A stretch of DNA of 64,000 bases from Prodigiosinella confusarubida. Lineage in GTDB: Bacteria; Pseudomonadota; Gammaproteobacteria; Enterobacterales; Enterobacteriaceae. The position numbers and the translations under genes are program-made. The DNA lies in contig NZ_CP025085.1 of NCBI RefSeq assembly GCF_002847015.1, positions 1,240,001 through 1,304,000 of the forward strand. Reading direction: 5' to 3'. How positions within the stretch are numbered: position 1 is the first letter of the stretch; each line of letters starts with the position of its first letter. Positions 17,907-29,882 of this stretch are shown here, piece by piece. The notes below the pieces were generated by a model. That model saw only the letters and a list, made by a program, of their open reading frames with translations. It searched no databases and had not been told where the DNA came from.

Positions 17907-19829
17907 ATGGGTAAGATAATTGGTATCGACTTGGGTACAACCAACTCTTGTGTAGCGATTATGGATGGTACGCAGGTTAAGGTACTGGAAAACAGCGAAG
18001 GTGATCGTACTACCCCTTCAATCATTGCTTATACGCAAGACGGTGAAACTCTGGTTGGCCAACCGGCTAAACGTCAGGCGGTGACTAACCCGAAAAATAC
18101 GCTGTTTGCGATTAAGCGTCTGATTGGTCGTCGTTTTAAAGATGAAGAAGTTCAGCGTGACACCAATATCATGCCGTATAAAATTATTGCGGCAGATAAC
18201 GGTGACGCCTGGCTGGAAGTGAAAGACCAGAAAATGGCTCCGCCGCAGATTTCAGCTGAAGTGCTGAAGAAAATGAAAAAAACGGCAGAAGACTACCTGG
18301 GGGAAGCTGTCACCGAAGCGGTAATTACCGTTCCGGCTTACTTTAACGATGCTCAGCGTCAGGCAACCAAAGATGCTGGTCGTATCGCTGGTCTGGAAGT
18401 AAAACGTATCATCAATGAACCAACGGCGGCGGCACTGGCTTATGGCCTGGATAAAGAGGTTGGTAACCGTACTATCGCGGTTTACGATCTAGGCGGTGGT
18501 ACCTTCGATATTTCCATCATTGAAATCGATGATGTCGACGGCGAAAAAACGTTTGAAGTGTTGGCGACCAATGGTGATACCCATCTGGGTGGTGAAGACT
18601 TCGATAGCCTTATGATTAATTATCTGGTCGATGAGTTCAAAAAAGATCAGGGCTTTGACCTGCGTAATGATCCACTGGCCATGCAGCGTCTGAAAGAAGC
18701 AGCAGAAAAAGCGAAAATTGAGCTGTCTTCTGCTCAGCAGACCGATGTTAACCTGCCGTACATTACGGCGGATGCCTCTGGTCCTAAACATCTGAATATT
18801 AAAGTAACCCGCGCCAAGTTGGAATCACTGGTCGAGAATTTGGTTACCCGAACTCTGGAACCATTGAAAGTGGCATTGCAGGATGCTGGATTGTCAGTTT
18901 CTGACATTCAGGATGTGATCCTGGTTGGTGGCCAAACCCGTATGCCGATGGTTCAGAAGAAAGTGGCTGATTTCTTCGGTAAAGAACCGCGTAAAGATGT
19001 TAACCCTGACGAAGCGGTAGCGATTGGTGCTGCGGTTCAGGGCGGCGTTCTGGCTGGTGATGTGAAAGACGTGTTGCTGCTGGATGTTTCGCCATTGTCT
19101 CTGGGGATTGAAACAATGGGTGGTGTGATGACGGCGCTGATTGCGAAGAACACGACTATCCCGACCAAACACAGCCAAGTGTTCTCAACGGCAGAAGACA
19201 ATCAGTCCGCAGTGACTATCCATGTGCTGCAAGGGGAACGTAAGCGCGCTCAGGATAACAAGTCACTGGGTCAGTTTAACCTGGATGGTATTCAGCCATC
19301 TCCGCGTGGTATGCCGCAGATTGAAGTCACTTTTGACATCGATGCCGATGGTATCCTGCATGTTTCGGCAAAAGACAAGAACAGCGGTCGTGAGCAGAAG
19401 ATCACTATTAAAGCCTCTTCCGGCTTGAACGAAGAAGAGATCCAGAGCATGGTACGTGATGCAGAAGCCAATGCTGAATCAGATCGCAAGTTCGAAGAAT
19501 TGGTACAGGCGCGCAATCAGGGTGACCATCTGTTGCACAGTACCCGTAAACAGCTGGAAGAGTCTGGTGATAAACTGGCTGATAGTGATAAGACGGCGAT
19601 TGATGACGCTCTGAAGGCATTGGAAGGTGCATTGAAATCTGAAGACAAGGCTGATATTGAAGCGAAGATTCAATCACTGGCTGAGGCGTCTACCAAACTG
19701 TTGGAAGCGGCGCAGCAACAGCAGGCACAAGCTGGTGCTGACGCAAGTGCAAGTGCTGGTGACAATGCGGCTCATCAGGATGACGATGTTGTCGACGCTG
19801 AATTCGAAGAAGTAAAAGACAAGAAATAA
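17907..19829 (+). CDS. dnaK: Chaperone DnaK (Hsp70)
   Basis: 640 residues. The nucleotide-binding domain (about 1-385) holds [13 protein letters not shown], the autophosphorylation-region [20 protein letters not shown], and [15 protein letters not shown]; linker [15 protein letters not shown] follows. The substrate-binding domain (about 390-500) precedes the helical lid and the acidic tail [16 protein letters not shown]. DnaK folds nascent and stress-damaged proteins in an ATP cycle driven by DnaJ and GrpE and binds sigma-32. Two sigma-32 promoters precede it. A GGAG ribosome binding site lies 8 nt before the ATG, and dnaJ follows after 110 nt containing a strong hairpin. Confidence 0.99.
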   Translation: MGKIIGIDLGTTNSCVAIMDGTQVKVLENSEGDRTTPSIIAYTQDGETLVGQPAKRQAVTNPKNTLFAIKRLIGRRFKDEEVQRDTNIMPYKIIAADNGDAWLEVKDQKMAPPQISAEVLKKMKKTAEDYLGEAVTEAVITVPAYFNDAQRQATKDAGRIAGLEVKRIINEPTAAALAYGLDKEVGNRTIAVYDLGGGTFDISIIEIDDVDGEKTFEVLATNGDTHLGGEDFDSLMINYLVDEFKKDQGFDLRNDPLAMQRLKEAAEKAKIELSSAQQTDVNLPYITADASGPKHLNIKVTRAKLESLVENLVTRTLEPLKVALQDAGLSVSDIQDVILVGGQTRMPMVQKKVADFFGKEPRKDVNPDEAVAIGAAVQGGVLAGDVKDVLLLDVSPLSLGIETMGGVMTALIAKNTTIPTKHSQVFSTAEDNQSAVTIHVLQGERKRAQDNKSLGQFNLDGIQPSPRGMPQIEVTFDIDADGILHVSAKDKNSGREQKITIKASSGLNEEEIQSMVRDAEANAESDRKFEELVQARNQGDHLLHSTRKQLEESGDKLADSDKTAIDDALKALEGALKSEDKADIEAKIQSLAEASTKLLEAAQQQQAQAGADASASAGDNAAHQDDDVVDAEFEEVKDKK

Positions 19830-19881
19830 TCGCCCTTAAGCGGGCACGGTAGCGGTAACTCATACTGTTGCTGGCAACCAA

Positions 19882-19913
19882 GCACGGGCGTCGGGGAAAC
19901 TCTACGCCCGTGC
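19882..19913 (+). other. Hairpin in the dnaK-dnaJ intercistronic region
   Basis: A perfect 10-bp stem, GCACGGGCGT (19882-19891) with ACGCCCGTGC (19904-19913), encloses a 12-nt loop. There is no T-run after it. A hairpin with nearly the same CGGGCG/CGCCCGTGC core occurs between dnaK and dnaJ in E. coli. It may set the DnaK:DnaJ ratio by partial termination or mRNA stabilisation; that role is inferred. Confidence 0.7.
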
Positions 19914-19939
19914 ACGCATGTTGAGGGCAGGGCAAAAGA

Positions 19940-21073
19940 ATGGCGAAGCAAGATTACTACGAGACGTTAGGTGTTTCCAACAGTGCCGATGAGCGTGAAA
20001 TCAAGAAGGCTTATAAGCGTTTAGCGATGAAATATCATCCAGATCGCAATCCTGGTGATAAAGGCTCTGAAGCCAAGTTTAAAGAAGTCAAAGAAGCTTA
20101 TGAAATTTTAACCGATGCGCAGAAACGCGCAGCTTATGACCAGTATGGCCATGCCGCGTTTGAGCAAGGTGGTATGGGCGGTGGCGGTTTCGGTGGTGGT
20201 AATGGCGCCGATTTCGGTGATATTTTTGGCGACGTTTTTGGCGATATCTTTGGTGGCAATCGTCGTCAGCGTGCAAGTCGTGGTGCCGATTTACGTTATA
20301 ATATGGAATTGACGCTAGAAGAGGCTGTTCGTGGCGTCACCAAAGAAATCCGTATCCCCGCGTTGGAAGAGTGTGATGTTTGCCATGGAAGCGGTGCCAA
20401 ACCCGGCAGTTCGCCAGTAACCTGTCCTACTTGTCATGGCAATGGTCAGGTTCAGATGCGTCAGGGCTTTTTCACGGTTCAGCAGACTTGTCCGCATTGT
20501 CATGGTCGTGGAAAAATCATTAAAGATCCCTGCGTGAAATGTCATGGTCACGGGCGTGTAGAGAAAAGCAAAACACTATCGGTTAAAATTCCGGCTGGGG
20601 TTGATACCGGTGACCGGATCCGACTTTCTGGTGAGGGTGAGGCGGGGGAGTTTGGCGCTCCAGCCGGAGATTTGTATGTTCAGGTACAGGTCCGGCAACA
20701 CCCCATCTTCCAGCGTGAAGATAATAACCTATACTGTGAAGTGCCAATAAATTTTGCCATGGCGGCGTTGGGGGGCGAGATTGAAGTCCCTACACTGGAT
20801 GGGCGTGTAAAACTAAAAGTGCCAGAAGAAACACAGACTGGCAAATTGTTCAGAATGCGTGGTAAAGGCGTTAAATCAGTGCGTGGCGGAGCTCAGGGTG
20901 ATTTATTGTGCCGTGTTGTGGTAGAAACCCCGGTTAAGCTGAATGAGCGTCAGAGACAACTGTTACAGGAATTGGACGAAAGTTTTGGTGGTCCATCTGG
21001 TGAACGGAACAGTCCGCGCTCCAAAAACTTTTTTGAGGGTGTGAAAAAGTTCTTTGATGATTTGACCCGTTAA
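19940..21073 (+). CDS. dnaJ: Chaperone DnaJ (Hsp40)
   Basis: 377 residues in the order J domain (1-70, HPD at 33-35), Gly/Phe-rich linker (about 75-110, [20 protein letters not shown]), zinc-binding region with four CxxCxGxG repeats (about 143-205: [32 protein letters not shown]), C-terminal substrate and dimer domains. It delivers substrates to DnaK and stimulates its ATPase. Second gene of the heat-shock operon, followed by a strong terminator at 21094. Confidence 0.99.
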   Translation: MAKQDYYETLGVSNSADEREIKKAYKRLAMKYHPDRNPGDKGSEAKFKEVKEAYEILTDAQKRAAYDQYGHAAFEQGGMGGGGFGGGNGADFGDIFGDVFGDIFGGNRRQRASRGADLRYNMELTLEEAVRGVTKEIRIPALEECDVCHGSGAKPGSSPVTCPTCHGNGQVQMRQGFFTVQQTCPHCHGRGKIIKDPCVKCHGHGRVEKSKTLSVKIPAGVDTGDRIRLSGEGEAGEFGAPAGDLYVQVQVRQHPIFQREDNNLYCEVPINFAMAALGGEIEVPTLDGRVKLKVPEETQTGKLFRMRGKGVKSVRGGAQGDLLCRVVVETPVKLNERQRQLLQELDESFGGPSGERNSPRSKNFFEGVKKFFDDLTR

Positions 21074-21093
21074 ATCGGTGTTGAATGAAACAT

Positions 21094-21127
21094 AAAACCG
21101 GTTGGTGTAAGCCAGCCGGTTTTTTTA
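21094..21127 (+). terminator. dnaKJ operon terminator
   Basis: AAAACCGGTTGG (21094-21105) pairs with CCAGCCGGTTTT (21112-21123), one G-U pair, 6-nt loop, followed by more T. It lies 20 nt past the dnaJ stop. Confidence 0.9.
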
Positions 21128-21297
21128 TCTCTTCGTAAACGTTTTCCGGCATTCTATTTTCTGGAAAGAAACATCGGTTTTCCCGAGTAATAGTTCAATT
21201 TAAAACTGCTTTTATCGATAGATGAAGTTACGTAACCTTGTACCTTCATACCAGACGCGATTATCCCTGTTTCTGCCGACCAAGAGAGAAGAATGAC

Positions 21298-22491
21298 ATG
21301 ATCAATATACTTCGGCGTTTTACCAGCCTGGATGCCGCAGCAGGAGTGACTTTAATTGCGGCGACTTTACTGGCGTTGGTAATGGCCAATACGTCTTTCA
21401 CTGTCGCCGCATATCAATATTTCCTTGAACTGCCGGTGGTTTTCAAACTGGGGGCGCTGGAGATTAATAAGTCACTATTGCTGTGGATCAATGATGGTCT
21501 GATGGCCATCTTTTTTCTGATGATAGGGCTTGAGGTAAAGCGTGAATTGATCAGCGGGACACTGGCAAGTCGTAGTCAGGCGTTATTACCTGTAGCAGCG
21601 GCTATCGGTGGTATGGTGTTCCCTGCATTGATATTTCTACTGTTTAACGCCTATGACGACCAGACTCGCGCCGGATGGGCAATCCCAGCCGCGACAGACA
21701 TTGCGTTTGCCGTGGGTATTCTGGTGCTATTGGGAAAGCGCGTACCACCTGGTTTAAAGGTATTTTTGCTGGCGCTGGCGATTATTGATGATCTGGGGGC
21801 AATCATCGTTATTGCTATTTTCTATACTCACCAGATCTATTGGCCCGCATTGGCGGGGGCGTTGCTAGCCGTGTTGGCATTGACATATATGAACCAGCAG
21901 AACGTACTGAAAACCTCGGCTTATCTGTTGGTCGGTATTGTACTTTGGGTTTGCATTCTGAAATCTGGCATACATGCTACGTTGGCTGGCGTTATTGTGG
22001 GTTTCTTCATTCCATTGCAGGCGTCTGATGGCAAACCATCACCAGCGACCTCCCTGGAGCATGGATTGGAGATTTGGGTCTCTTTTCTGATTATTCCGCT
22101 GTTTGCTTTTGCCAATGCTGGTATCGGGCTGAAGGGTATTGAACTGGAGAATCTTTTTTCGCCACTGGTTGCAGGTATTTGTGCGGGATTATTACTTGGG
22201 AAACCGATTGGCATTTCCCTATGTAGCTGGCTAGTGATAAAGCTGGGATTCGCAAAGTTACCCGTAGGCGTCAATTTCCGCCAGGTCATGGCCGTTTCCA
22301 TGCTGTGTGGTATCGGATTCACAATGTCGATTTTTATTACGTTGTTGGCATTTAGTGGCGGTGACTCAGCATTTATTCTGTACGCTAAGCTAGGTATTTT
22401 GCTGGCTTCATTAGTGGCCGCTGTACTGGGGTACATGACCTTGAGAAACGCATTGCCGTCAGTTGATGATTGCAAAACAGAAGAAGAGTGA
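21298..22491 (+). CDS. nhaA: Na+/H+ antiporter NhaA
   Basis: 397 residues from ATG 21298; upstream extension to 21238 is not conserved. About 12 membrane helices. Key residues are present: the ATDIAFAVG motif (Asp133 equivalent) and [14 protein letters not shown] with the paired transport aspartates (Asp163/Asp164 equivalents). [15 protein letters not shown] is conserved near the C-terminus. NhaA exchanges one Na+ or Li+ for two H+ and supports growth in salt and at alkaline pH. The regulator nhaR begins 8 nt after its stop codon, so the two are probably co-transcribed. Confidence 0.97.
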   Translation: MINILRRFTSLDAAAGVTLIAATLLALVMANTSFTVAAYQYFLELPVVFKLGALEINKSLLLWINDGLMAIFFLMIGLEVKRELISGTLASRSQALLPVAAAIGGMVFPALIFLLFNAYDDQTRAGWAIPAATDIAFAVGILVLLGKRVPPGLKVFLLALAIIDDLGAIIVIAIFYTHQIYWPALAGALLAVLALTYMNQQNVLKTSAYLLVGIVLWVCILKSGIHATLAGVIVGFFIPLQASDGKPSPATSLEHGLEIWVSFLIIPLFAFANAGIGLKGIELENLFSPLVAGICAGLLLGKPIGISLCSWLVIKLGFAKLPVGVNFRQVMAVSMLCGIGFTMSIFITLLAFSGGDSAFILYAKLGILLASLVAAVLGYMTLRNALPSVDDCKTEEE

Positions 22492-22499
22492 TTGTTAAC

Positions 22500-23390
22500 A
22501 TGACTCATATCAATTTTAACCATCTCTATTATTTTTGGCATGTTTGTAAAGCGGGCTCGGTGGCTGGTGCGGCCGGGGCACTGTTTTTAACACCGCAGAC
22601 TATTACCGGACAGATTAAAACATTGGAGGCGCGTTTACAGGGCCGGTTGTTCAAGCGTAAAGGGCGCGGTCTTGAGCCTACCGAACTAGGGCAATTGGTG
22701 TTCCGCTATGCCGACAAGATGTTTGCGCTGAGTCAGGAAATGTTGGATATCGTTAACTATCGCAAGGAATCAAATCTGCTGTTTGATGTCGGCGTCGCTG
22801 ACGCATTGTCGAAACGACTGGTCAGTCAGGTGTTGGAAACGGTGGTGACTGAACAGGATCATATTCATCTGCGTTGTTTTGAATCCACCCATGAAATGTT
22901 ACTGGAACAGTTGAGTCAGCATAAACTGGACATGATTCTGTCGGATTGTCCCATTGATTCCAGTCAGCAGGAAGGGTTGTTTTCCCTCAAGCTGGGGGAG
23001 TGTGGTGTCAGCTTTTATTGTCGTCAGCCAAAACCAGAACTGCCATTTCCGGCCTGTCTGGAACAACGTCGGTTGTTGATCCCAGGACGGCGAACTATGC
23101 TGGGTCGTAAATTATTGAATTGGTTTAATGAAAATAATATTCGAACGGAAATTCTGGGGGAATTTGATGATGCGGCACTGATGACCGCATTTGGCGTACA
23201 TCATGACGCTATTTTTGTTGCGCCTTCCCTGTATGCCCATGAGATTTACTTGCAGGCAGATATTGTCGAAATAGGCCGTATGGATAATGTGCAGGATGAA
23301 TACTATGTCATTTTTGCGGAGCGTATGATTCAGCATCCCGCAGTGCAGCGTGTCTGTAACAAAGATTTTTCCGCATTATTTCAGGGCTGA
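22500..23390 (+). CDS. nhaR: LysR-family transcriptional activator NhaR
   Basis: 296 residues from ATG 22500 ([15 protein letters not shown]). N-terminal LysR winged helix-turn-helix (about 5-64, [35 protein letters not shown]). Substrate-binding-like effector domain (about 90-290) with [27 protein letters not shown]. In E. coli it activates nhaA and osmC in response to Na+. It is translated from the same message as nhaA and ends at a bidirectional hairpin shared with rpsT. Confidence 0.96.
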   Translation: MTHINFNHLYYFWHVCKAGSVAGAAGALFLTPQTITGQIKTLEARLQGRLFKRKGRGLEPTELGQLVFRYADKMFALSQEMLDIVNYRKESNLLFDVGVADALSKRLVSQVLETVVTEQDHIHLRCFESTHEMLLEQLSQHKLDMILSDCPIDSSQQEGLFSLKLGECGVSFYCRQPKPELPFPACLEQRRLLIPGRRTMLGRKLLNWFNENNIRTEILGEFDDAALMTAFGVHHDAIFVAPSLYAHEIYLQADIVEIGRMDNVQDEYYVIFAERMIQHPAVQRVCNKDFSALFQG

Positions 23391-23421
23391 ACTTATACCT
23401 ACCAAAAAATGTGCCCACAAA

Positions 23422-23443
23422 AAAACCGGCCTGAGCCGGTTTT
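23422..23443. terminator. Bidirectional terminator nhaR/rpsT
   Basis: AAAACCGGC (23422-23430) pairs with GCCGGTTTT (23435-23443), 4-nt loop CTGA, with A and T runs outside. It serves convergent nhaR and rpsT. Confidence 0.88.
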
Positions 23444-23468
23444 CTTAGCAAGAATCACGAAAGTGTAA

Positions 23469-23732
23469 TTATTGCATCGCGCCGATTTGAGCGACCAGAT
23501 TAGATTTATGACGTGCGGCTTTATTTTTGTGAATCAGGCCTTTGCTTGCCTGACGATCCACAATCGGTTGCATATCATTAAACGCTTTCTGTGCTGCTTC
23601 TTTATCGCCAGTAGCGATCGCCGCATATACTTTCTTGATGAAAGTACGCATCATGGAGCGACGGCTTGCGTTATGCTTGCGGCGCTTTTCAGACTGTACG
23701 GCGCGTTTCTTAGCTGATTTGATATTAGCCAA
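23469..23732 (-). CDS. rpsT: 30S ribosomal protein S20
   Basis: 87 residues, basic, beginning [18 protein letters not shown], full length for S20, which binds the 5' domain of 16S rRNA. The start codon is TTG (23730-23732) with GGGAG about 10 nt upstream. The E. coli gene also starts at UUG, and the poor start is part of S20 translational autoregulation there. The same control is likely here. It is divergent from ribF across about 400 bp. Confidence 0.98.
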   Translation of the reverse strand: MANIKSAKKRAVQSEKRRKHNASRRSMMRTFIKKVYAAIATGDKEAAQKAFNDMQPIVDRQASKGLIHKNKAARHKSNLVAQIGAMQ

Positions 23733-24136
23733 GGTCCAACTCCCAAATATATTCTATCGAGGACAATTCAAAGGCCGGGGAATATGCCCTTTTAGCCTTC
23801 TTTTGTCAATGGATTTGTGCAAATAAGCGCCGTTTGTACGTCAGCGCTTGTTACGTTGTGATGGCGCAGGATTTTAACAGCTTCACGGCAGGGAATACAG
23901 TCTTTCACATGATAAATTCGCTATGACAGATGGAATTCACGTTAACACGCTGATCTTTACTAAAAGCCTTTATTGCCGATGGTGTATTTCAGGTGTCATT
24001 GTAGCCCAATGTGGAACATGCTCAGGTTATCATCACATGAAATAAAGTGCGCAGATAACAAAAGGCGCGAATCGCGGGTTAACCTTACTCTCTGTACAAG
24101 GTATAATCCGCCGATTTCCACATTTTTGAGCCAGTT
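23733..24136. other. rpsT/ribF divergent intergenic region
   Basis: 404 bp without a credible gene on either strand. It must carry the rpsT promoters on the minus strand and the ribF-ileS-lspA promoter on the plus strand. No convincing repeat or RNA structure was recognised, and no hexamer pair stood out enough to annotate. Confidence 0.6.
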
Positions 24137-25078
24137 ATGCAGCTAATCCGCGGTATACACAATCTCCAGGCACGCCATTATGGCTGTGTGCTTACTATTG
24201 GCAATTTTGATGGTGTCCACCGCGGGCACCAGATCCTGCTCGAACACCTTAAACAGGAAGGGCGGGCCCGTGGTTTACCGGTGATGGTGATGATCTTTGA
24301 ACCTCAACCGCTGGAGCTGTTTGCGGGAGAAAAAGCCCCGGCCCGTCTAACACGCCTGCGGGACAAGGTCAATTATCTGGCTCAGGCCGGCATTGATTAT
24401 CTGTTATGTGTGAAGTTTGATTCCCATTTCGCTGCCAATCATGCCCAAACTTTCATCTCCCGCCTGTTGGTTGAAAAACTGGGTGTGAAATTTCTGGTCG
24501 TAGGGGATGACTTCCGTTTCGGGGCTGGTCGCGAAGGCGATTTCCTGTTATTACAGAAAGCTGGTCTTGAACTGGGTTTTGACGTTATCAGCACTGCCAC
24601 TTTTTGCCAGGGTGGCAGAAGAGTCAGTAGTACTGCCGTGCGTGAAGCACTTAGCCAGGACGATCTGGCCCTGGCAGAAGATCTACTGGGGCATCCTTAC
24701 CGTATTTCCGGGCGCGTAGTACATGGCAATGAGCTGGGAAGAACTATTGGTTTTCCTACCGCTAATTTACCGTTAAAACGACAGGTATCGCCAATAAGCG
24801 GTGTCTATGCGGTGAGCGTTTATGGCCTGGGAGAAACGCCGCTACCCGGGGTTGCCAATATTGGCACGCGTCCCACGGTAACGGGAGACAAGCATCAGCA
24901 GTTGGAGGTACATCTGCTGGATGTTACGCTGGATCTGTATGGTCGACATATAGATGTAGTAATGCGTAAGAAATTGCGTAATGAACAGCGTTTTGCTTCG
25001 ATTGATATTCTTAAGCAGCAAATCGCTAATGACGTGGTGGCGGCCCGTGAATTCTTCGGGCTAAAGACACCGGTTTAA
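24137..25078 (+). CDS. ribF: Bifunctional riboflavin kinase / FAD synthetase
   Basis: 313 residues. The N-terminal adenylyltransferase domain (about 15-160) has the nucleotidyltransferase motif [13 protein letters not shown] and [15 protein letters not shown]. The C-terminal riboflavin kinase domain (about 183-308) has [11 protein letters not shown] and GVYAV. It makes FMN and then FAD from riboflavin. First gene of a five-gene cluster; the ileS start follows after 32 nt. Confidence 0.97.
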   Translation: MQLIRGIHNLQARHYGCVLTIGNFDGVHRGHQILLEHLKQEGRARGLPVMVMIFEPQPLELFAGEKAPARLTRLRDKVNYLAQAGIDYLLCVKFDSHFAANHAQTFISRLLVEKLGVKFLVVGDDFRFGAGREGDFLLLQKAGLELGFDVISTATFCQGGRRVSSTAVREALSQDDLALAEDLLGHPYRISGRVVHGNELGRTIGFPTANLPLKRQVSPISGVYAVSVYGLGETPLPGVANIGTRPTVTGDKHQQLEVHLLDVTLDLYGRHIDVVMRKKLRNEQRFASIDILKQQIANDVVAAREFFGLKTPV

Positions 25079-25110
25079 TTTTTCTAGCCGAAAACGAAAT
25101 CGAGAATCTA

Positions 25111-27924
25111 ATGAGTGACTATAAGACTACCCTGAATTTGCCGGAAACAGGGTTCCCGATGCGTGGCGATCTGGCCAAGCGCGAACCTGACATGCTGAAA
25201 CGTTGGTATGAACAGGATTTGTACGGGATTATTCGCAGCGCCAAAAAGGGTAAGAAAACCTTTATTCTTCACGACGGCCCTCCGTATGCGAATGGCAATA
25301 TTCATATTGGTCACTCAGTTAACAAGATTCTGAAAGACATTATTGTTAAGTCCAAAGGACTCTCCGGTTATGACTCGCCTTATGTTCCGGGCTGGGACTG
25401 CCATGGATTGCCGATTGAGCTGAAAGTTGAACAGCTGGTGGGTAAACCGGGAGAAAAAGTCAGTGCAGCGCAGTTCCGTCAGGAATGCCGGAAATATGCA
25501 GCAGAACAAGTTGCCGGGCAGAAGAAGGATTTCATCCGTCTTGGGGTTCTGGGTGATTGGGATCATCCGTACCTGACCATGGATTTTAAAACTGAAGCCA
25601 ATATTATCCGTGCACTCGGCAAAATCATTGATAACGGTCATTTGCATAAAGGCGCGAAACCGGTGCACTGGTGTGCCGATTGTGGTTCTGCACTGGCTGA
25701 AGCGGAAGTGGAATATTACGACAAAACGTCACCTTCTATTGATGTGGCTTTCCAGGCTATTGATGCAGCGGCCGTGGCGGCAAAATTTGGTGTTAGTCAA
25801 GTAGATGGTCCGCTGTCATTGGTGATCTGGACGACAACGCCCTGGACGCTGCCCGCTAACCGTGCGATTGCGCTGAATGCGGAGTTCAGTTACCAACTGG
25901 TCCAGGTTGAAGGCAAGGCATTAATTCTGGCGGCTGATCTGGTTGAGAATGTGATGGCCCGTGTGGGTATTACTCACTGGGTCGTTTTGGGGGATTGTAC
26001 TGGTAGCGATCTTGAACTGTTACGCTTCCAGCATCCATTCATGGGCTTTGATGTCCCGGTTATTCTTGGTGACCATGTGACGCTGGAGGCGGGTACCGGT
26101 GCGGTACACACTGCGGGTGGCCACGGTCCGGACGACTATGTGATCAGCCAGAAATACAATCTGGAAATCGCCAACCCGGTTGGGCCTAACGGCTGTTACC
26201 TGAGTGGAACTTACCCCGAACTGGATGGCAAGTTTGTCTTTAAAGCGAACGATCTGATTGTTGAGATCCTGCGTGATAAAGGCGCATTGCTGCATGTAGA
26301 AAAACTACTACACAGCTATCCATGCTGCTGGCGTCATAAAACCCCCATCATTTTCCGCGCCACGCCGCAGTGGTTTGTCAGCATGGATCAGAAAGGACTG
26401 CGTCAACAATCTCTGGCTGAAATCAAAGGGGTGCAGTGGATCCCGGATTGGGGACAGGCGCGGATTGAAGCGATGGTCGCCAACCGTCCTGACTGGTGTA
26501 TTTCCCGTCAGCGTACCTGGGGCGTACCAATGTCACTGTTTGTCCACAAGGACACAGAAGTATTGCATCCGCGTACCAGCGAGCTGATTGAGGCGGTTGC
26601 CAAACGTGTTGAGCAGGACGGTATTCAAGCCTGGTGGGATCTTGACGCGGCCGAGCTGCTGGGCTCGGAAGCCGCTGATTATGTGAAAGTCCCTGACACG
26701 CTTGACGTGTGGTTTGACTCCGGTTCCACACATGCTTCGGTAGTGGATGTGCGCCCTGAGTTTGCCGGTCACGCTGCCGATATGTATCTGGAAGGTTCTG
26801 ACCAGCACCGCGGCTGGTTTATGTCTTCACTGATGATTTCCACGGCGATTAAAGGCAAAGCGCCTTATCGGCAGGTATTGACTCATGGTTTCACCGTGGA
26901 TGGTCAGGGACGCAAGATGTCGAAATCCATCGGCAATACGGTGAGCCCACAGGCGGTGATGGACAAACTGGGTGCGGATATTCTTCGACTGTGGATCGGG
27001 TCTACTGATTACTCGGGTGAGATCGCCGTTTCTGATGAAATTCTGAAACGTTCAGCTGATGCCTATCGCCGTATCCGCAACACGGCCCGCTTCCTGCTGG
27101 CCAATCTAAATGGTTTCGACCCCGTACAGCACATGGTGCAGCCGCAGGATATGGTGGTTCTGGACCGTTGGGCCGTGGGATGTGCGCAAGCTGCACAAAA
27201 GGAAATTGTCGAAGCGTATGAAAGTTACGATTTCCATCGGGTAGTACAACGTCTGATGCAGTTCTGCTCGATTGAGATGGGTTCTTTCTATCTTGATATC
27301 ATCAAGGATCGTCAGTACACCGCGCAAAGTGACAGTGTGGCACGCCGCAGTTGTCAGACTGCGCTGTATCATATTGCTGAAGCGTTGGTACGTTGGATGG
27401 CTCCGATCATGTCCTTTACGGCCGATGAAATCTGGGGGTATCTGCCAGGCAAACGTGCGCAGTATGTCTTTACCGAAGAGTGGTATGACGGCCTGTTTGG
27501 ATTGGACAGTGCCGAAACCATGAATGACGCTTTCTGGGATGAAATATTGAAAGTGCGTTCGGAAGTGAACAAAGTGATTGAGCAAGCGCGTAACGATAAA
27601 CGTATTGGTGGTTCGCTGGAAGCGTCTGTCACGTTGTATGCCGATGCTGAATTAGCTGACAAACTGAACCGTTTGCAGCGAGAACTGCATTTTGCCCTGC
27701 TGACATCCAAAGCGGTGGTGGCACTTTACGAAGATGCACCTGCACAGGCACAACAGAGTGAATTATCGGGCCTGAAAATTGTCCTCAGTAAAGCTGAAGG
27801 GGATAAGTGCCCGCGTTGTTGGCATTATGAGTCGGATATCGGTACCCATGCCGAATATCCTGAAATTTGTGGTCGCTGCGCGACCAATATTGGCGGCAAT
27901 GGCGAAGAGCGTAAATTTGTCTGA
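25111..27924 (+). CDS. ileS: Isoleucyl-tRNA synthetase
   Basis: 937 residues, type I bacterial IleRS. Class I signatures are intact: HIGH (65-68) in [16 protein letters not shown], and KMSKS (about 602-606) in [10 protein letters not shown]. The large CP1 editing insertion lies between them, including [13 protein letters not shown] and the [16 protein letters not shown] editing-site motif. The C-terminal zinc site is [12 protein letters not shown]...CGRCATNI. It charges tRNA-Ile and removes misactivated valine. The stop TGA overlaps the lspA ATG by one base (27924), so translation is coupled. Confidence 0.99.
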   Translation: MSDYKTTLNLPETGFPMRGDLAKREPDMLKRWYEQDLYGIIRSAKKGKKTFILHDGPPYANGNIHIGHSVNKILKDIIVKSKGLSGYDSPYVPGWDCHGLPIELKVEQLVGKPGEKVSAAQFRQECRKYAAEQVAGQKKDFIRLGVLGDWDHPYLTMDFKTEANIIRALGKIIDNGHLHKGAKPVHWCADCGSALAEAEVEYYDKTSPSIDVAFQAIDAAAVAAKFGVSQVDGPLSLVIWTTTPWTLPANRAIALNAEFSYQLVQVEGKALILAADLVENVMARVGITHWVVLGDCTGSDLELLRFQHPFMGFDVPVILGDHVTLEAGTGAVHTAGGHGPDDYVISQKYNLEIANPVGPNGCYLSGTYPELDGKFVFKANDLIVEILRDKGALLHVEKLLHSYPCCWRHKTPIIFRATPQWFVSMDQKGLRQQSLAEIKGVQWIPDWGQARIEAMVANRPDWCISRQRTWGVPMSLFVHKDTEVLHPRTSELIEAVAKRVEQDGIQAWWDLDAAELLGSEAADYVKVPDTLDVWFDSGSTHASVVDVRPEFAGHAADMYLEGSDQHRGWFMSSLMISTAIKGKAPYRQVLTHGFTVDGQGRKMSKSIGNTVSPQAVMDKLGADILRLWIGSTDYSGEIAVSDEILKRSADAYRRIRNTARFLLANLNGFDPVQHMVQPQDMVVLDRWAVGCAQAAQKEIVEAYESYDFHRVVQRLMQFCSIEMGSFYLDIIKDRQYTAQSDSVARRSCQTALYHIAEALVRWMAPIMSFTADEIWGYLPGKRAQYVFTEEWYDGLFGLDSAETMNDAFWDEILKVRSEVNKVIEQARNDKRIGGSLEASVTLYADAELADKLNRLQRELHFALLTSKAVVALYEDAPAQAQQSELSGLKIVLSKAEGDKCPRCWHYESDIGTHAEYPEICGRCATNIGGNGEERKFV

Positions 27925-28430
27925 TGAGTAAATCAATTGGAGCAAGCGGCCTGCGTTGGCTATGGCTGACGCTGGTGGTTCTTGTGGTCGACCTCGGCAG
28001 CAAGCAGTGGGTAATGACCCATTTCCAACTGGGTGAGTCGCTATCACTGGTGCCGTTTTTCAACCTGACTTATGCCCATAATCTGGGGGCGGCGTTCAGC
28101 TTTCTGGCCGATAAAGGTGGCTGGCAACGTTGGCTTTTTGCCGTAATCGCATTGGCAATCACGGTAACGTTACTGGTCTTTATGTACCGTTCAGACGGGC
28201 GTCATAAGCTGAATAATATTGCCTATGCACTGATCATTGGCGGTGCAATCGGCAATCTCTCTGATCGTCTGGTGCACGGTTATGTTATCGATTTTATTGA
28301 TTTTCATGTCAATAATTGGCATTACCCGATCTTCAATCTGGCAGATACGTCTATTTGTATCGGTGCTTTGCTGATTGTGCTGGAAGGCTTTTTTATTTCG
28401 CCAGAGAAGAAGGGTGCAAAGGATAAATAG
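27924..28430 (+). CDS. lspA: Lipoprotein signal peptidase (SPase II)
   Basis: 168 residues with four membrane helices. The catalytic aspartates sit in [18 protein letters not shown] and [12 protein letters not shown] (Asp124/Asp143 region). It cleaves the signal peptide of diacylglyceryl prolipoproteins at the inner membrane. Starts within the ileS stop codon and ends 3 nt before fkpB, in the usual ileS-lspA-fkpB-ispH order. Confidence 0.98.
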   Translation: MSKSIGASGLRWLWLTLVVLVVDLGSKQWVMTHFQLGESLSLVPFFNLTYAHNLGAAFSFLADKGGWQRWLFAVIALAITVTLLVFMYRSDGRHKLNNIAYALIIGGAIGNLSDRLVHGYVIDFIDFHVNNWHYPIFNLADTSICIGALLIVLEGFFISPEKKGAKDK

Positions 28431-28433
28431 CGC

Positions 28434-28910
28434 ATGGTACAACAAGTGCAAGCTAACAGTGCAGTGCTGGTCCATTTCACTCTGACACTGGAAGAGGGTT
28501 CAGTGGCTGAGGATACCCGTGCAAGCGGTAAACCAGCGCTGTTCCGGCTGGGAGACGACAGTCTGTCGACTGAATTGGAGCAGCAACTGCTGGGTTTACA
28601 GGCAGGGGATACGAGTCAGTTCAGCTTGTCACCGGAGTCTGCTTTCGGTCCTTCAAATCCTGATTTGGTTCAGTTCTTCCTACGTCGTGATTTTGCGCAG
28701 ACCGGTGTACCTGAAGTCGGTACGATCATGTTGTTCAGCGGCGTAGGTGGCGATGATATGCCGGGTATTATCCGTGAGGTGGCAGAGGAATCCATTACTG
28801 TGGATTTCAACCACCCGCTGGCCGGGCATACTGTTACTTTTGATGTGGAAGTTCTGGCTGTTGATCCGCCCGCACAGCAGGAGGTGGGTCATGAAAATAT
28901 TGTTAGCTAA
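28434..28910 (+). CDS. fkpB: FKBP-type peptidyl-prolyl cis-trans isomerase FkpB
   Basis: 158 residues, SlpA/SlyD-like FKBP. The FKBP core ([46 protein letters not shown]) is interrupted by the IF chaperone insert (about 70-130). [21 protein letters not shown] closes the fold. It catalyses prolyl isomerisation in the cytoplasm; family members also act as chaperones. Its last 20 bases overlap the ispH start. Confidence 0.96.
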   Translation: MVQQVQANSAVLVHFTLTLEEGSVAEDTRASGKPALFRLGDDSLSTELEQQLLGLQAGDTSQFSLSPESAFGPSNPDLVQFFLRRDFAQTGVPEVGTIMLFSGVGGDDMPGIIREVAEESITVDFNHPLAGHTVTFDVEVLAVDPPAQQEVGHENIVS

Positions 28911-29841
28911 CCCGCGTGGTTTCTGTGCGGGCGTCGATCGTGCTATCAGCATTGTTGAGCGGGCACTGGAAGTGTATGGCGCACCGATTTATGTTCGTCA
29001 TGAAGTTGTGCATAACCGCTATGTGGTGGATGGATTGCGGGAACGTGGTGCAATTTTTATTGAGCAGATTGAGGACGTGCCTGATGGGGCGATTTTGATC
29101 TTTTCTGCACATGGCGTTTCTCAATCAGTACGCACCGAAGCGAAAAACCGTGATCTCACCGTTTTTGATGCCACCTGTCCACTGGTGACCAAAGTGCATA
29201 TGGAGGTGGCTCGTTCCAGTCGGAAAGGGACGGAAGCCATTCTGATCGGTCACGCAGGTCACCCTGAAGTGGAAGGCACCATGGGGCAATATAATAACCC
29301 TGATGGTGGAATGTATCTGGTTGAAGGGCCGGATGATGTCTGGAAATTGCAGGTGAAGGATGAAGCCAACCTGTGCTTTATGACGCAAACCACGTTATCG
29401 GTAGATGATACGTCTGCGGTGATTGATGCATTGCGTGAACGCTTCCCGTTGATTATCGGCCCACGTAAAGATGACATATGCTATGCGACGACCAATCGTC
29501 AGGAAGCGGTCAGGAGTCTGGCTGCGCAAGCTGATGTGGTGCTGGTGGTGGGGTCGAAAAACTCTTCCAATTCCAATCGTCTGGCGGAGTTGGCGCAGCG
29601 AGTGGGTAAGCCTTCTTACCTGATTGATTTTGCTGACGATATCAAGGAAAAATGGTTCAAGGGTGTGGCTTGTGTCGGGGTGACCGCGGGCGCTTCGGCA
29701 CCGGATATTCTGGTTCAGCAGGTTGTGAAACGCTTACAATCACTGGGTGGGCAGGGTGCGGTTGAAATGCAAGGCTGTGAAGAAAACATTGTTTTTGAAG
29801 TGCCTAAAGAACTGCGTATATCGGTGAAGCGAGTCGACTGA
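28891..29841 (+). CDS. ispH: 4-hydroxy-3-methylbut-2-enyl diphosphate reductase
   Basis: 316 residues from ATG 28891 ([19 protein letters not shown]), preceded by AGGAGG at the right distance. A longer frame starting at 28747 lies inside fkpB and was not used. The three iron-sulfur ligand cysteines are seen at C12 (RGFCAGV), C96 (FDATCPLV) and C197 (DDICYATT). It carries out the last step of the MEP pathway, giving IPP and DMAPP. It overlaps fkpB by 20 bases and ends at a hairpin terminator. Confidence 0.98.
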   Translation: MKILLANPRGFCAGVDRAISIVERALEVYGAPIYVRHEVVHNRYVVDGLRERGAIFIEQIEDVPDGAILIFSAHGVSQSVRTEAKNRDLTVFDATCPLVTKVHMEVARSSRKGTEAILIGHAGHPEVEGTMGQYNNPDGGMYLVEGPDDVWKLQVKDEANLCFMTQTTLSVDDTSAVIDALRERFPLIIGPRKDDICYATTNRQEAVRSLAAQADVVLVVGSKNSSNSNRLAELAQRVGKPSYLIDFADDIKEKWFKGVACVGVTAGASAPDILVQQVVKRLQSLGGQGAVEMQGCEENIVFEVPKELRISVKRVD

Positions 29842-29847
29842 TTACAT

Positions 29848-29870
29848 GAGCAGGCAGAGTCTGCCTGCTC
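29848..29870 (+). terminator. Hairpin terminator of the ribF-ispH cluster
   Basis: A perfect 10-bp stem, GAGCAGGCAG (29848-29857) with CTGCCTGCTC (29861-29870), 3-nt loop, then TTGG. It lies 6 nt after ispH. The T-tract is short. Confidence 0.7.
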
Positions 29871-29882
29871 TTGGTGACCTAT

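Noticed and set aside
21921-22541. 206-residue open frame antisense to nhaA
   Set aside because: Overlaps nhaA entirely; the hydrophilic sequence has no recognisable domain.
28747-28890. N-terminal extension of ispH
   Set aside because: Lies within fkpB in another frame; the Fe-S protein starts at 28891 with a good ribosome binding site.
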